Assembly: GCA_029215795.1 (NCBI GenBank)
Contig: JARDYH010000007.1
Span: 60,132,763 to 60,196,762, forward strand
Source of the DNA: Anniella stebbinsi
Taxonomy: Eukaryota > Chordata > Lepidosauria > Squamata > Anniellidae
Length of the DNA: 64,000 nucleotides
Direction: 5' to 3'
A program made the translations under genes and the position numbers. Of this stretch, positions 1-11,765 are shown piece after piece. The number at the start of each line of letters is the position of its first letter. Within the stretch, counting starts at the first letter, position 1. The notes under the pieces were generated by a model. That model did not search any database. It had not been told where the DNA came from and was given only the letters and a program-made list of their open reading frames with translations.

Positions 1-96
1 ACTGCCACTGGGTTTATTTTGGTGTTACATATTTTAAAACTTTTGTGCTATTTGATGGTTTTAACTGTGAACTGCCCAGAGAGGCTAATGTAATAA

Positions 97-119
97 GAAA
101 GAAAGAAAGAAAGAAAGGA
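97..119 (+). repeat. GAAA microsatellite
   Basis: Short run of GAAA. Confidence 0.9.
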
Positions 120-159
120 ATATGAAAAAACGGCATAAAAGAAACTCCACACAGAGACA

Positions 160-645
160 TAAGAAGGGCCTTGCTGGAACAGGAGAAGGGCCTGTCTCAT
201 AGCCTATTTCCCACATTAACCACCCAGAGGCCTGCTGGGAAGCCCAGAAGCAGGACATGAGAACGAGAGCATCCTCCTCCTGCTGTTCCCCCAGTAACAG
301 GTAATCCAAGGCATGAGGACACTGATCCTGCAGGTAGCACACAGACAACAAATCTATATTGTTCTGTAATAGAAAGCAGTCCAAGGAGACGATGTGCTGG
401 GCGCCCCTTCAAAAGTTCATTGATTTTGCGATTCCTCACGCAGGGACAGTAATTGCTGATTGGGAGTTAAGAACGTAAGACGAGCCCTGCTGGATCAGAT
501 CAAGGGTTCATCCAGTTCAGCACTCTGTTCACACTCTGTTCAAACCCTTAATCTGGACACGGGTGCAACAGCATCCTCCCGCCCATGCTCCCCAGCAACG
601 GGTACATATAGGCTTACTGCCTCTGATATTGGATGATCCTATTAA
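160..645 (+). mobile_element. Two CR1-like LINE 3' fragments
   Basis: 160-400 and 472-645 share GCCCTGCTGGATCAGATCAA-type starts, CAGGACATGAGAACGAGAGC or its equivalent, and CCCCAGCAACGGGTACATA. These words recur at 26650-27115 and 37975-38240. The open frames at 85-439 and 529-774 fall in this repeat. Confidence 0.55.
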
Positions 646-3239
646 ATAGCAGCCGGGCAGAAAACTCTTGAATGTAAAAGGAAGAACAGATAATCTCGGA
701 CGGTCACTCAGCTCAGCCCAACAAGAAAGGTTTTGGAAAGAGCCGCAGCTGACGGCGTAAAGGGGCGATGCCACTTAATGCACAGTCTGGCTTTATTCAG
801 CCGTATAGGACAACAAGACGTGCTTCGATTGGGAAAGTATTTGATGACTCAGAAAATAAAAAGGAAAGAAAGTATCAGGGAAATGACATGGCCAGGCAGC
901 CTCAGTCCTCTGACGTAACCAGACGCTGAGATTATAGAGGCTACATTAACGGAATGGACATCACTTAGGACTTATATCCCTTACATTTCAGCTGCTCTAT
1001 TTTATTTTCCCGGCTGTGCATTTGCGTAAGTTCTTATCAGGCTCAAAAGGGCACAAAAATGTGTCATGCCCGCACCGCGGCTTATCAAGCATCACTCAAA
1101 ACTAGAAGTTTTCTCGAGAGTTCGATCCCTGGGCTCTGCTATTTAGATCACAGGAAGAGCCCGACCAGACTGGATCGAAAGCTCATCTAAGCCAGGCGTC
1201 CTACTTCTCACGGTGGCCAACCAGATGCCACTGGAAAGCTTGTATGCAGAGCATGAGGCTAGTCCCTTTTGAGGTTCATGGCCCAGGGCCACGGGCCATA
1301 AATCTCAATACAATATGCATATGTTGATTCTGACTAGGATTTCTTTCTCAGCCAACTAAGCTCCAACAAAATACATTCTTCAATTAATTTCTAACCTCTC
1401 CCAGATCATGCCAAAGCAATGGAAACAGGTATTCCTTAAAAGTAATTGCCACACAGGGAGAGAATTTTTTTAAAAACTTCCCTCCCCGGTGCCAGTCCCT
1501 CTTGAAAATCACACACACCCCGGCAACATGGCAATTAAGCCCAGCCAAAAAAAATTACTCCCATTAGCCCCACTAGACACTCTGGGACTCTTGTGAATCG
1601 ACCTGGGCTCCTAGTAAATAGATCCAGGGCTCGGTCCCAATGGGCCCACCTCTAGCGACACCCCTGGCCATGGCTTTCAATCCCTCCCACTCTGGTTCTT
1701 GACAACAAGGAGATTTGAACCCAGGGCTTTGCCAGCTCATTCTCTTAAGCCAGGGTTGCACAGCCTTTTTGGCTCAGAGTACCGCACGTGATGCTGGCTT
1801 GGAAGTCGGGGGCCACACAAACACATCAGGTAGCAACGCTAGGAAAAGAGCAATCTGTAGGAGGATCCCTGGGAGAGAGAGAGGAGAGCCTTCCGCGCTG
1901 GAAAGGATGGTCTGTATTGCTGGTAGCAATGATACAGTTGGCAGGACATTAGAGCAGGAGAAAGAAATATGGCAGCCGGGGTCAGGGCACCCAGGGCCAG
2001 CCTTAGGATAAATAGCGCTCTGGGCGAGGAGTACCACTGGCTCCCCCGAGGTCGGCTTTGCAGGGCCACGCAGGGGGTATATGGGGCCTGGTGCAGGTGT
2101 GATGTCGGAGGCCCTGCTGCTCCCACCTGCACAAACCCACGCATATGTGTACAAAGCTGGGGGGGTACGTGGGAGCATTGTTTGAAGTGCTTTGGTGCTC
2201 GGTAACGTTGCCTTAAAGCAAAGCTGTGTCCCGCTGACTCTGAGCTCATGCAAACGATGGCAGCGTGGAAATGGAAACAGAAACCAAATTTAAAGCTAAC
2301 AGAAGGAAGATCACTTTTGCAGCTGATACCCAAACCATCTGTAGAACTTTGAAAGAAAGGTTACAGGCTCCTGCTATTTGCTACACCAGCTCACTGCAGA
2401 CGGTACACAGCCCCTGAGCTCAGGTTGGCACCCTCTTCAGCTCAGCGTCCTGGGAGACCGCCTAGCTTGCCCATCCCTAAGGCTGGCCCTGAGGCACCTG
2501 TGGGGCGTGCAGTTAAGGCCTTGGGGGCCCGCAAGTTGTGCATTCCTGCCTTACGGACTATCCTGCACCCTTCTTCCAGGGGTGTGCCTTAAAGGCAGCA
2601 TTGAAGAGGAAGATTTATTAAGAAGATCTGCTCTGTCGACCCTCTCTGCCTCTTCCCAGGAAGGCAAGTTCAGGTCAGTACAACTCCAGGAAGCAAATTT
2701 ATGGGAGAGCTCTCTCATGGTCTTCTGCCTCCTTCATTGACTGAATGGCGTACGTAGTCCTTTACGAGAATCAGCCGAGTTCATTAGCAGGCTGTACACA
2801 CAGAGTATCCTCCCTTTTACTATCAGGCGCTGTTTATATCAGGAAAAAGATACCGGGTTTTATAGAACATCCCGGAAACAAACAGAAGCTACGAGATTTC
2901 CAACTATGAAACCAGACGGCGGGAGGTGCACGCTGCAAAACTCAAACACACTTATCTCCCTATTACATAAGTCAAGCAGGCCCTGAACTCACAATTACAT
3001 TATGATCCAATTGCAACCATCCCTCTAAGTGTTCCAGGAAAACACCGCAGCCAGCCCACAGAAAAGGCAACCGCAGCTGCTCCTGGCCTTCCATTCGAAA
3101 GAAAGTCGGTGACAGGGTTGGCTTTTGAGGGCTTTGTACCTTGGGAATTATTTTGGGAGTTTGCCAGCCTGTGTCTGATCCCCCAGTCCTATTAACTGGA
3201 TTTGGGAGGTTCAGTTGAAGGTCGGCCCTGGAGAGGGGG

Positions 3240-3400
3240 GGCATGGTTGGTTGGTAGAGCATACGCTTTGAAGGCAGAAGGCCCCAGAATCAATCCCCAG
3301 TAATTCCAGCTTGAAGGACTCATCAAGGCTGGGAAAGAATAGAGGAGTTGCCGGCAGTCCTGGGACAGATGGACCCATGGTCTGATTCGGTGTCAGCCAC
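3240..3400 (+). mobile_element. tRNA-derived SINE, second family
   Basis: GGTTGGTAGAGCATACGCTT with CAGAATCAATCCCCAG resembles tRNA A and B boxes, followed by CATCAAGGCTGGGAAAGAAT and a degraded tail. Confidence 0.5.
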
Positions 3401-4790
3401 TTTTGAGCCTTGATTTCTGTTGCTCAAACCCTCCGTTTATGAGCTTCTGGGATTGAGCCCTTGTATCGAAAACTGATTAAAAAAATACATAATTCATAGT
3501 TGCGTATGTGTGTGCATCTATCTATGTCAATATTTACACACACCACACTTTTCTGCATGCAGGGAATCCAGATTATGCATCCACAAAAAAAACCACCTAA
3601 ATTCTGCATCCCTATACAGATGGTGCAAATAAAACAGACTTCTAAAATATGAACTTACCCTGCACAGTTTATTCTCATTTGGTCCCCTGTGGGAGAGAGT
3701 CAAGGAGTGATGGAGGTCACGGAAGCCCTGGAATGAGACTCATCTAATTATCTGCCTGCTGAGGTTTCTGCAGGCGTCATTTCAAATTCCTGAGCCTCTC
3801 TTTGCCATCATAGGGGCTAGAAACCTGGAAGCAGGATTTTGCAGTCCCACAGAATACTCGTGGCTCTAGGTGAAGGTTTTAGACCCCCAGTCTCCATCTG
3901 ACCCTGCCTTGCCTCACACACTAATCCTGCCCTGGCCACCTATGGACCAGTATCAAATGCAGAGTGAACAAAACTCTGAAGCCAGCGCAGGGGTGCTGAA
4001 AAAGCCATTTAAAAATCCACCCACCCATTACTTAGGTTACCTTCACTGCACTGAGTATATCTGAGGACATATTTCCATAATGTACCATCCATCATTCATG
4101 CAGGGGAGGAGGTAGCTTTATATTGTCATATCAGAGATAAGAGAGTTGAAGTGACCTGTTAGCTAAGCCCACAGATAATCCTCAGTGCTTCTGCAAACAG
4201 AGGATTCTGTGACTCTTAAAGAGAGAGCCTGGAGATGTATTTTTCCCTTCATTCTTAAAGAAAGGGGGGGAACACATGAACTTGAGAGACTGCATTGCAC
4301 CCCTTCCACTCATGGAGACCCTGTGCATGGGATGGCAAAGCAGGTTTGGGAGGGGGGTATAATGCTAAGAAAATTAACATTCACAATTAAAACCATAAAT
4401 TTCAAGACGATAAACTACGTCGTGCCATTTGCAGCAAATAGTGAGCGTGTTTAAACCATGGTTATGTAGCCACCATGGTTAGGAATGGTTCACATGACAT
4501 GTCATAGATCTTGTCAGCGTACTTAAGGCTTCAGTTGGCTTTAACTCCCTGCTAAGACAACATCCTCCTATAATGATCCTAGCAGGAGTCTTAGCCAGCA
4601 GGGCTCACTTGGAGCGGTCCTCGGTCCTGGTTCCTTCTCCCTTCTGCATGAGAATACATTTGCTTTTACTTTGCTTGCTATGACTGGCCTTTACCTCCCT
4701 TCCCTGGACTTTACCTGCCCCGATTTAACCCCAACAGACACTACTGCTTTCTGCTGCAAGCCCCAAGCACCCACAGAATGGAACACTTAC

Positions 4791-4906
4791 CACTGACTTC
4801 GCAGAAAATTAAGAGTCACGATGACCGCTCCCAGGCAGTAACAGGCCATATACGGAGAATGGAAGATGTGCGTGAGCGACCGGGTCTTGTGCTCCCATCT
4901 CGCTAC
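4791..4906 (-). CDS. PEMT: PEMT exon B (second coding exon)
   Basis: This internal coding exon belongs to phosphatidylethanolamine N-methyltransferase, the ER/mitochondria-associated membrane enzyme that methylates phosphatidylethanolamine to phosphatidylcholine using S-adenosylmethionine. Its 116 bases give 38 codons plus two bases. The translation starts [11 protein letters not shown] and continues through [10 protein letters not shown] to LNFLRSQ, closely matching the vertebrate PEMT segment with ARWEHKTR and LNFLRS, which includes the second membrane helix. The acceptor reads TCCAATCAG before GTAGCG. The donor is TG followed by GTAAGTG, leaving a codon split after two bases, the phase I recall for the mammalian gene. 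The SAM-binding motifs are encoded by later exons, which are not in this window. The exon joins in phase 0 to the exon at 31686-31793. Reading on past the donor meets a stop at once, as expected for an intron. Confidence 0.9.
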
Positions 4907-5235
4907 CTGATTGGACAAATGAAAAGGAAAACAATAGGGGTCAGAAACAGGCACATCCAACTGTGCAAGCAACTCAGACACACAGGTTTCCAGTCTGCAT
5001 GAACAGCCCTTCTTTATGAATAAAGGAACTGCAGAACTGGATCAATTTTCTATGTTAAAAATGTTTAGCCAATTTTTATTATGTTGTGTTTTGTATTTTT
5101 ATAAATTGTTGTAAACTGCGGACAGCGCTTCGGCTATGGGGTGGTATAGAAAAAATACTAGTACTACTAGTAATTATAATAGGTAGTATAATGTTATTTC
5201 CGTGATGGAACTCAAGGTAGCATAGATGGGATTCC

Positions 5236-5382
5236 TAGGCAGGATCTATACTGCTGCTTTAAAGCACTTTAAAGTGCTTTATAACAGTAGTGACAACTGT
5301 TGGAGCCCAGGACACACTCCAAAACAGTTGTCACTACTGTTATAAAGTGCTTTAAAGCAGCAGTGTAGATCTGCCCCACCAC
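5236..5382. mobile_element. Palindromic non-autonomous DNA transposon
   Basis: Two inverted arms of about 60 bp (ATCTATACTGCTGCTTTAAA ... and its complement ending CAGTGTAGATCTGCCCC) flank a short centre (GGAGCCCAGGACACACTCC). The left arm has an extra TTTAAAGTGC. Likely hAT-like, but a target duplication is not clear. Confidence 0.55.
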
Positions 5383-5396
5383 ATCTTCCTTCCAGA

Positions 5397-5870
5397 CGCT
5401 GATTATACCTGGCACAATTCAAAGTTTCAGGGCACGATTAATGTGCTGGTCATGATCTATAAAGCCTTCTACGGCTTGGGGCCAGGCTACCTGAAATACC
5501 ACCTTCTCCAATACAATCCTGCCCAGTTTTTAAGATCTTCAGGACAGGCCCTTCTTTCAATACCACCACCTTCAGAGTCACATTTGGTGGCAACGTCATG
5601 CAGGGCCTTCTTGGTGGCCACTCCCAGGCTGTGGAACTCCCTGCCAAGGGAGGCTAGGTTTTTTCCCTCTGTTATCCTTCCACCAGCAGGAAAAGACCTC
5701 TTTATTCAATGAAGTGTAAGGAGGCCGGTTGGGTTGGATGCTGTTTTTATTCTGTTACTGCTGTGTTTTTATTTCGTTTCAAATGCATTGCTTTATCGTT
5801 GTTTTAGACAAGTTTTATGTATGATTGTAAGCTGCCTTGAGTGCCATTTTTCTTGGTAGAAAGGAGAGGT
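5397..5870 (+). pseudogene. L2-like LINE, end of ORF2 and 3' tail
   Basis: The open stretch 5443-5712 begins MLVMIYKAFYGLGPGYLKYH and contains ATPRLWNSLPREAR, the conserved C-terminal motif of LINE ORF2 proteins of the L2/CR1 group. It ends in a short tail with GTAAGCTGCCTTGAGTGCC. This is a 5'-truncated, dead copy without RT domain. Fragments of the same family are at 30370-30540 and 30800-30900 (minus strand), 41510-41760 and 14215-14430. Confidence 0.7.
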
Positions 5871-7330
5871 TCAAACCAAATCAAACTATCAACCAATACC
5901 TAGACATCATGTGCCTTTGGACGATGCCCTGGGGGATGATGCCCCCCTCACTACCCCAAGCTCAACCTCTAAATCAGTGGTGGACTACCTGTGAACTTCC
6001 CCATATGCTTTGGCCTACATCTCCCATCAGCCCTCAGCAGCCTAGCCAATGGCGAGGGTTGCTGGGAGTTATAGGCCAAAAGATCTGGAGAGCCACAAGT
6101 TGTCCACTCTGGTTCTAAATATTCGTGGCTTTAAGCACATCACGGTGCAAGCGGAGGCTGGGATAAAACGTGGGTGCAGGTACAGCTCACCTCACCTCTC
6201 CGGCTTGGGCCTAGCCTGGATGCAAAACTGGCCACGGGCCAAACATACCACTTGCTTCGCAAACCATCAAAGCCGGGAATCCGTGACCAGCTGACTGGAT
6301 TGCTCATGCAACGATCGCTTCACAATTGCACAAGGGACGAAGTGCAGCTGCATGATTCCTCTCTTTTGCTGGTGTATAAATAGTTTGCAGTTGTAAATTG
6401 AATTTTGGAAAACAGAAGGCATGCGTCACCACGTTGCTATAACCGGAGCTCCGGGCAAGAGGCGGCAGGCAGTGGGAGGGGAACAGGAGTCAGACAAGTG
6501 GCCACTTCTTGTAAAAAAGTCAGGAATGGATCCACACCAGGCTACTGAGTCCCGGGGAGACTGGAGCCCCAGATCAGATGTGCTGGCAAGGTTATTGATG
6601 CCTCTTAACTGTCGCTTGGAAAGACTGACGCTGCTTGCACAGAACATTTTGATTACAAAATCCAGTTTGCACGCAAACCAAGATTGCTGCTTCTGATAGA
6701 TTTTGAGATCTAAGGAAAAGGCTTAGAGTAGCAAAGAGCTGAGAAGTCCTAGGTTCAAATCTCCCCTCAGCCCCTCTTCTCCGTGGTTTTTTTTTTAAGG
6801 CCAAGTTTCTAGCCCTCATCACGACTGCTTGGAAGTATGTGGACAATGTCAGCTGAGATCAATGAAGTCACAGCTGAGTCAAGTTTCCTCTTCCCCTCCC
6901 TATGACTAAGGAAAACCAGAATAACCTAAGCAAATCAATTAGCAGAATCAAATTATGCACATTCACTCTATTTGCATGAAGACTGCAGAATTTGGAATTC
7001 TCAGTGCAGAATTTTACATTTCTTTGGGCACTGGTAAATGTAGCCTTGTTTATAGCAGCCAGGAAGTCCAGCTTTGCAATACTAAACCTAACATATACCT
7101 TACACCCAAAAAAGAATATTCGTCCCTCTAGCCCAATATTTCCAGCTTTTCAGATTCAGAGGTTCCTTATATTATTCTTTTTTCAAGTTTTCTGCAGGAC
7201 TGGAGCTGGAAGATTCAGAACTTTTATTAGCTGCCAGTGAAATTTCAAAAGAAAACATGGCTTTGAGGAAGTGTGTCTGGTCTGTTTTCCCACCCACAAA
7301 ATATTTTTGTTTTGAATGTTTATCATCCTT

Positions 7331-7729
7331 GGTTAAGTGAGCAACTAAGGCCCCCTCCACAAGGATGCGCTTTTGCGCCCGGTTCCGGGATTATGCGCAT
7401 TATCGCGGAGGCGCATTTACGCCTAATCCCTCTGCACGGGAGGCGGCGAGAGGCGGCGAAGCGCATTAATTCATGTCCAAAAAGCGCTTTAGAAGACGTT
7501 AACGCGCATAATCGCTTGTTCACACCGCGAAAATGCGCTTTAACGGCCGGAGAAAAATAAAAGTCGCTATTCAACGCGCATTCGAAAATGCGCATTATCG
7601 GGGAGATAACGCGCCTGTACGCCCGTTTTGCGCTCCGCTGGTGTGGAGGTAAAATTTATAATGAGCCTCTAAGGCTCATTAAACGTCTCGTGTGGAGGAG
7701 GCCTAAGTGTAACGGTTGCTCACTTAACC
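7331..7729. mobile_element. CpG-rich palindrome-ended element, unidentified
   Basis: GGTTAAGTGAGCAAC at 7331 is repeated inverted at 7715-7729. Just inside, AGGCCCCCTCCACA at 7348 pairs with TGTGGAGGAGGCCT near 7691-7704. The interior repeats GCGC within ATGCGC or GCGCAT words at least eight times, unusually CpG-rich for this window. No coding frame is recognised. Probably a non-autonomous DNA transposon, possibly with one element nested in another. Confidence 0.5.
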
Positions 7730-9119
7730 TCAGCTTGTTTTTCTTAAAAAAAAAAAAAAAAAAAAAAGCCGTGCGACCTCTTCAGTTTAATCAGCTGGAA
7801 ATGCCACGGTTTTCTCTTCCATGCCCCGCGGACCACAGATCCTTGCCATTCATTCATATTTAGTATTTGTTCCGGGGACATGGATATACTATTTCTCCAT
7901 CATGCGGGCAGACCTGACTTTTAAATGTGTTGCATTTTAATTTATGCAGCCTTGGCTTTGAAACCCAGCTCTCCCCGTTCTATTTTACGCCATTCCATTT
8001 TTATCTTTGGCTTACCGCAAACATACAGTGCAACACCAAATACAGATGTGCCGGAGCCAGGGAGATTGTTTCTCCAGCGCTATGCTAATCTGCCTGTCTG
8101 GGTCCTTACATGGCCTCAGTCACCACAGCCTGGGACCATTTGCCTTATGCTTAGGATGTTCCTATACATATAGAAATGGTGATAATAAATGAATGGATAG
8201 ATGTCGTGCTTTTAATTTATTTGTTTTAATGTTGTGTTGCTTGCCACCGCTCCCCCTTGTAGTGCTGGCTGCCTTTTCAAGCTTGTAAAGGTGACCTTGG
8301 AGAGGAGAGAAAGGGGGCAGTTCTATGGGCAGGAGGGGACTGGGGAAGTGGGGATATGAGCTATCCCCAGCCTCCTCCTATGCACAGCCCTAGCAAAAAC
8401 GCCCATCTAGCAAAAATGCAGAATGTAAGAAGCGCAAAGGTGAAAGTCGCCTCTGTGCTCCTTCTACTCTGCAAAGGCTGCTGGCCAGCTGGCGAGTTCA
8501 GAAGCTGACAGGAATCCCAATAGGATTGTGCCCTAAATAAATAAATTAGCAGGAGGACTACTATTTTGATTTTCCAGCCTTTCCCCCCCCCCCACCACCC
8601 CAGCTAGAGTTTGCTAGGGACACTCAGGTCTGCAAAAACAAAAACACCCTCAAAACACGAGAGAAATAGAAGATGTGGGGAAAATGCATTTTGGGAAACT
8701 CAGCTGGGCAAAACAAACAAACAAAAAGATTTAAAGGCAGCTTTGCAGATATTCTGGAGAAGATCCAAGCCTACCACTGAAGGTCTAGTTTGGTGCTCAT
8801 CTTTCACTCTTATGACACAAACCCCAAGAACACATTCCCAGCCCACATGATCAGATAGACAGGCGTTGATTTTTGTGTGATGACTTCCTTGAAAGGGATT
8901 GATTGGTTCCCTCGAGGCCTAAGGGATTCACTGATCCCTTAGGCACGTGGTATTTCTTTTCATATGGCTCCCATAGCAAAAGAGAAGGAGAAATCCAATA
9001 TAAAGCAGCCCTCACGCTCTTGGCTCACTAGACGCTCAACAGCAACTCAGTAGCCAAGGAAGACTACTAGATGCCAGATGACATTTGGATAGTGTCTTAT
9101 GGTGTGTGGATCACCCAGG

Positions 9120-9270
9120 AGTGGCATGGTAGATAGAATCTGGACTGCGGAGGGAGGACCTGGGTTCAATCCCCTCCTCACCTACAAAACTCATCAGGTG
9201 GGCTTTGGCCACATCCTTATCTTTTAACCTAACCTACCTCACAGGATTGTTGTGAGGCTTAAAGCCATGA
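9120..9270 (+). mobile_element. SINE fragment, same family as 33571
   Basis: GGCATGGTAGATAGAATC, CCTGGGTTCAATCCCCTCC and AACCTACCTCACAGGATTG follow the same order as in the full copy, with more divergence. Confidence 0.6.
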
Positions 9271-9936
9271 ATGCAAAATCACAAATTCGCACCTCCTGAA
9301 CCTAAAAACAAACTGGAATGCAGTTTGCCATTGAAGCGTGTATATATCTGAAGTTTGCGACACGATTTGCAAATTAGAAAAAGAGATAAAAACAGAAGTG
9401 CCCCCAGGAAGCCCAGAAGTAGGGTTTGAAGGCAAGAGCCCTCTCCTGTGGCTGGTCTCCAGAAAATGACATTTAGTAGCATACCGCAGATATTTAGCAG
9501 TACACTGCTTCTGAATCTGGAGGTTTTACCTCACCAACATATTTAAATCGCCGTAGCTAGACCTGTCTTCCCAGGGTCCTCTGCAAAGCGCAGGAATCTT
9601 GAGGCAGATCTTCAGGGTCTCCCGAGCAGTTTGACGTAACGCTTTGACTTGGAAAGGTAGAGGGTTTGGACATCGAAATTTGGAAACCGCAGCATGACAC
9701 GCACGTTATTATCAAGTTGTCTGGCGTGATGAAGCCCCACATTGGTACAGTCCTCGCCAGACAGCCTTCGTGCCACAAAAGTCAGGGCTTGAAAACTGAA
9801 GAGCGACTCAGCCGGAGTCGGAGGCTGATATTATCTGGAAGCTGTCAAGACAACACCAGCCTCCCTGTTGTTGTTTTCCTGCCATCAAAATGACATTGAT
9901 TCCTGCGCGGTTCCAACGGGGGCCGGAGGACGACGA

Positions 9937-9960
9937 CAGCAGCAGCAGCAGCAGCAGCCG
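9937..9960 (+). repeat. CAG microsatellite
   Basis: About seven CAG triplets in intronic sequence. Open frames on both strands here are chance. Confidence 0.9.
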
Positions 9961-11266
9961 CCTTTCTTTGTACGTCATCGGCTCCTGGGCTGCAGATGGG
10001 TTCTCACGCAAACAGGCACTTTGCGAAGGCAGGAGCAGGAGGAGAAGACCAAAGGGCGGCAAAAGCAGGCCCTGATGTCGATGGAAAGGCTACAAGTCTT
10101 TCAAGGTGGCAGCAAGAATGGCGATGATTAAGCGGGGAGAGGAAATGAGAAGTAGGTAGCGGCCGGGGTGGGTGGGGGAGAAGTACCCTGGCTTGAAGTC
10201 CATTACTCCACCATCCGTCTCCTCTCACAAAATGGATTAAAGAATGAGAGGGATGCAGCTAGAAATAAACGCCAATTGCGGGTGGGAAAAGGCGTAAACG
10301 AATAGCCCCGCTTTATAGGTGAGGAGCACAAATGCAGCCAAGACGTAAGCAATTAGCACCAGGCCAGCCATAGCAGGGGATTTTTTCCCTTGCAATGTTA
10401 TTGATGAGTAAGTTGCCACTTGCGCACAGATGTCCCATTTTCCAGCAGGGGAACATCGAGGCTCAGAGATACGAAACTTAACAGGTGTCAGACGGCAATC
10501 CTTTTGCAGCAGCAGTTCTTAAACACGGAGAGTCGGAGACCCATGCTGATCTACTGCCAAGTCACCCATTGATTGACCAGTTGATCCCAATCTATCTTCT
10601 GCCCGCCCTCACAGTGACACCACTGGAAAACCACCAAAACACATGACCCATTCATTTAAAACCACCCTCCGTGGCAGCCAAGAGAACACGGATCACAACA
10701 GCCTGACAGTGTTTGCATGGGAAGAAACCTAATCATGGGCTCCATCTACACACTCGCTTCCTGCGTGACATCCCAGGCATGAGATCAAATGTTCCTTTGT
10801 TGCCGCAGGGGAGTATGTATCAGCGTAGGGCAGGGATGCAGAAAGTAAATCAGAGGGTGGGGCAACGCAAATCACCCTCCCACCAGGCCACGATCTCGGT
10901 GGGGATTCCCCTATATACCTCTCCCCCTCCCAAGGCGGCTCTGCAGGCCAGATGTGAAACCTCCACAGGCTGGATTAAGTCTGCGGGCTGCAGGTTCACC
11001 ATCCCCTGTGAGAAAACAAGGCCACAAGCCTTGATATACCTGCTCTGTATGTATGTTTCTATATGTAGTTTGGTTCTTGCAAGTGAACTGCATTGATGGT
11101 ATTGGAGTGATGGATGTGCCTGAACGTGAGGTAATGCTGAAACTGCTCAACTGGAAGGAAATGCTTAACTGGAATTTCTAACTGTCAAGACGTTTTTGAT
11201 ATAGCATGAGATAGATAAGCTAGCTTGATAAGGAGGACTCACCATAAAGGTCAATCTGACATTGCT

Positions 11267-11450
11267 AGAAAAGTTATGAGCCACCTGTTGATAAGATATA
11301 TCTTTGTTTTGCTTTAGAATGTTGCCAATTGCTAACTGGTTAAAATGCTACTATATATAAGAAAAGTTATGAGCCACCTGTTGATAAGATATATCTTTGT
11401 TTTGCTTTAGAATGTTGCCAATTGCTAACTGGTTAAAATGCTACTATATA

Positions 11451-11452
<2 letters not shown>
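11267..11452 (+). repeat. 93-bp direct tandem duplication
   Basis: AGAAAAGTTATGAGCCACCT begins at 11267 and again at 11360. The two copies are identical by eye and run into an ATT microsatellite (11450-11500). Confidence 0.85.
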
Positions 11453-11481
<29 letters not shown>

Positions 11482-11500
11482 TATTATATTATTATATATA
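11450..11500 (+). repeat. ATT microsatellite
   Basis: TTA/ATT run following the 93-bp duplication. Confidence 0.9.
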
Positions 11501-11640
11501 AATATACCTGCTTTTCACACTGTCAGTTGAGAAATTCCTTGTCCATAGGACTCCCTCTCCATTACGCTCAATAAAACAGAGTTGCCTTACAACCAAAGTG
11601 GATTTTTATCTTTGACACCAGCTTAGAGTGAAACTTTAGA

Positions 11641-11765
11641 GCAGGGATGGGGACCTGCGGTTCTCCCAGCTGTGGTTGGACCCCCCCAACTCCCATCTGC
11701 CCCAACCAGCATGGCCAAGAGTCAGGGCAGATGGAGAGTTGTAGTCCAACAACCTCTGGGAGGGC
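11641..11765. mobile_element. Palindromic DNA element (CCAACTCCCATCTGCCCC family)
   Basis: Runs from GCAGGGATGGGGACCTGCGG to GTTGTAGTCCAACAACCTCT and GGGAGGGCC, with self-complementary ends. Related fragments with AGTTGTAGTCC or its complement are at about 5970-6110, 31020-31140 and 40350-40440. Confidence 0.55.

Larger units (their letters stand above)
1..4790 (-). other. PEMT: PEMT downstream intron, partial
   Basis: This sequence lies downstream of exon B. The next PEMT exon (beginning with the residue completed from TG) is not visible, so the intron probably runs past the left edge. The stretch holds two CR1-like fragments near 160-645, a third small fragment near 1185-1260, a tRNA-SINE near 3240, a GAAA microsatellite at 97-119 and a hAT-like palindromic fragment near 4440-4515. 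Nothing in the rest is recognised. Confidence 0.6.

Noticed and set aside
1774..2333. 159- and 164-codon overlapping minus-strand ORFs
   Set aside because: Two overlapping frames with no domain, no splice sites and no likeness to later PEMT exons.
2378..2740. 120-codon plus-strand ORF
   Set aside because: No recognisable domain or repeat-free conservation signal; length is within chance for this window.
9868..10131. ORFs across the CAG repeat (poly-Gln or poly-Ser reading)
   Set aside because: The repeat makes open frames in all phases; no flanking exon signals.
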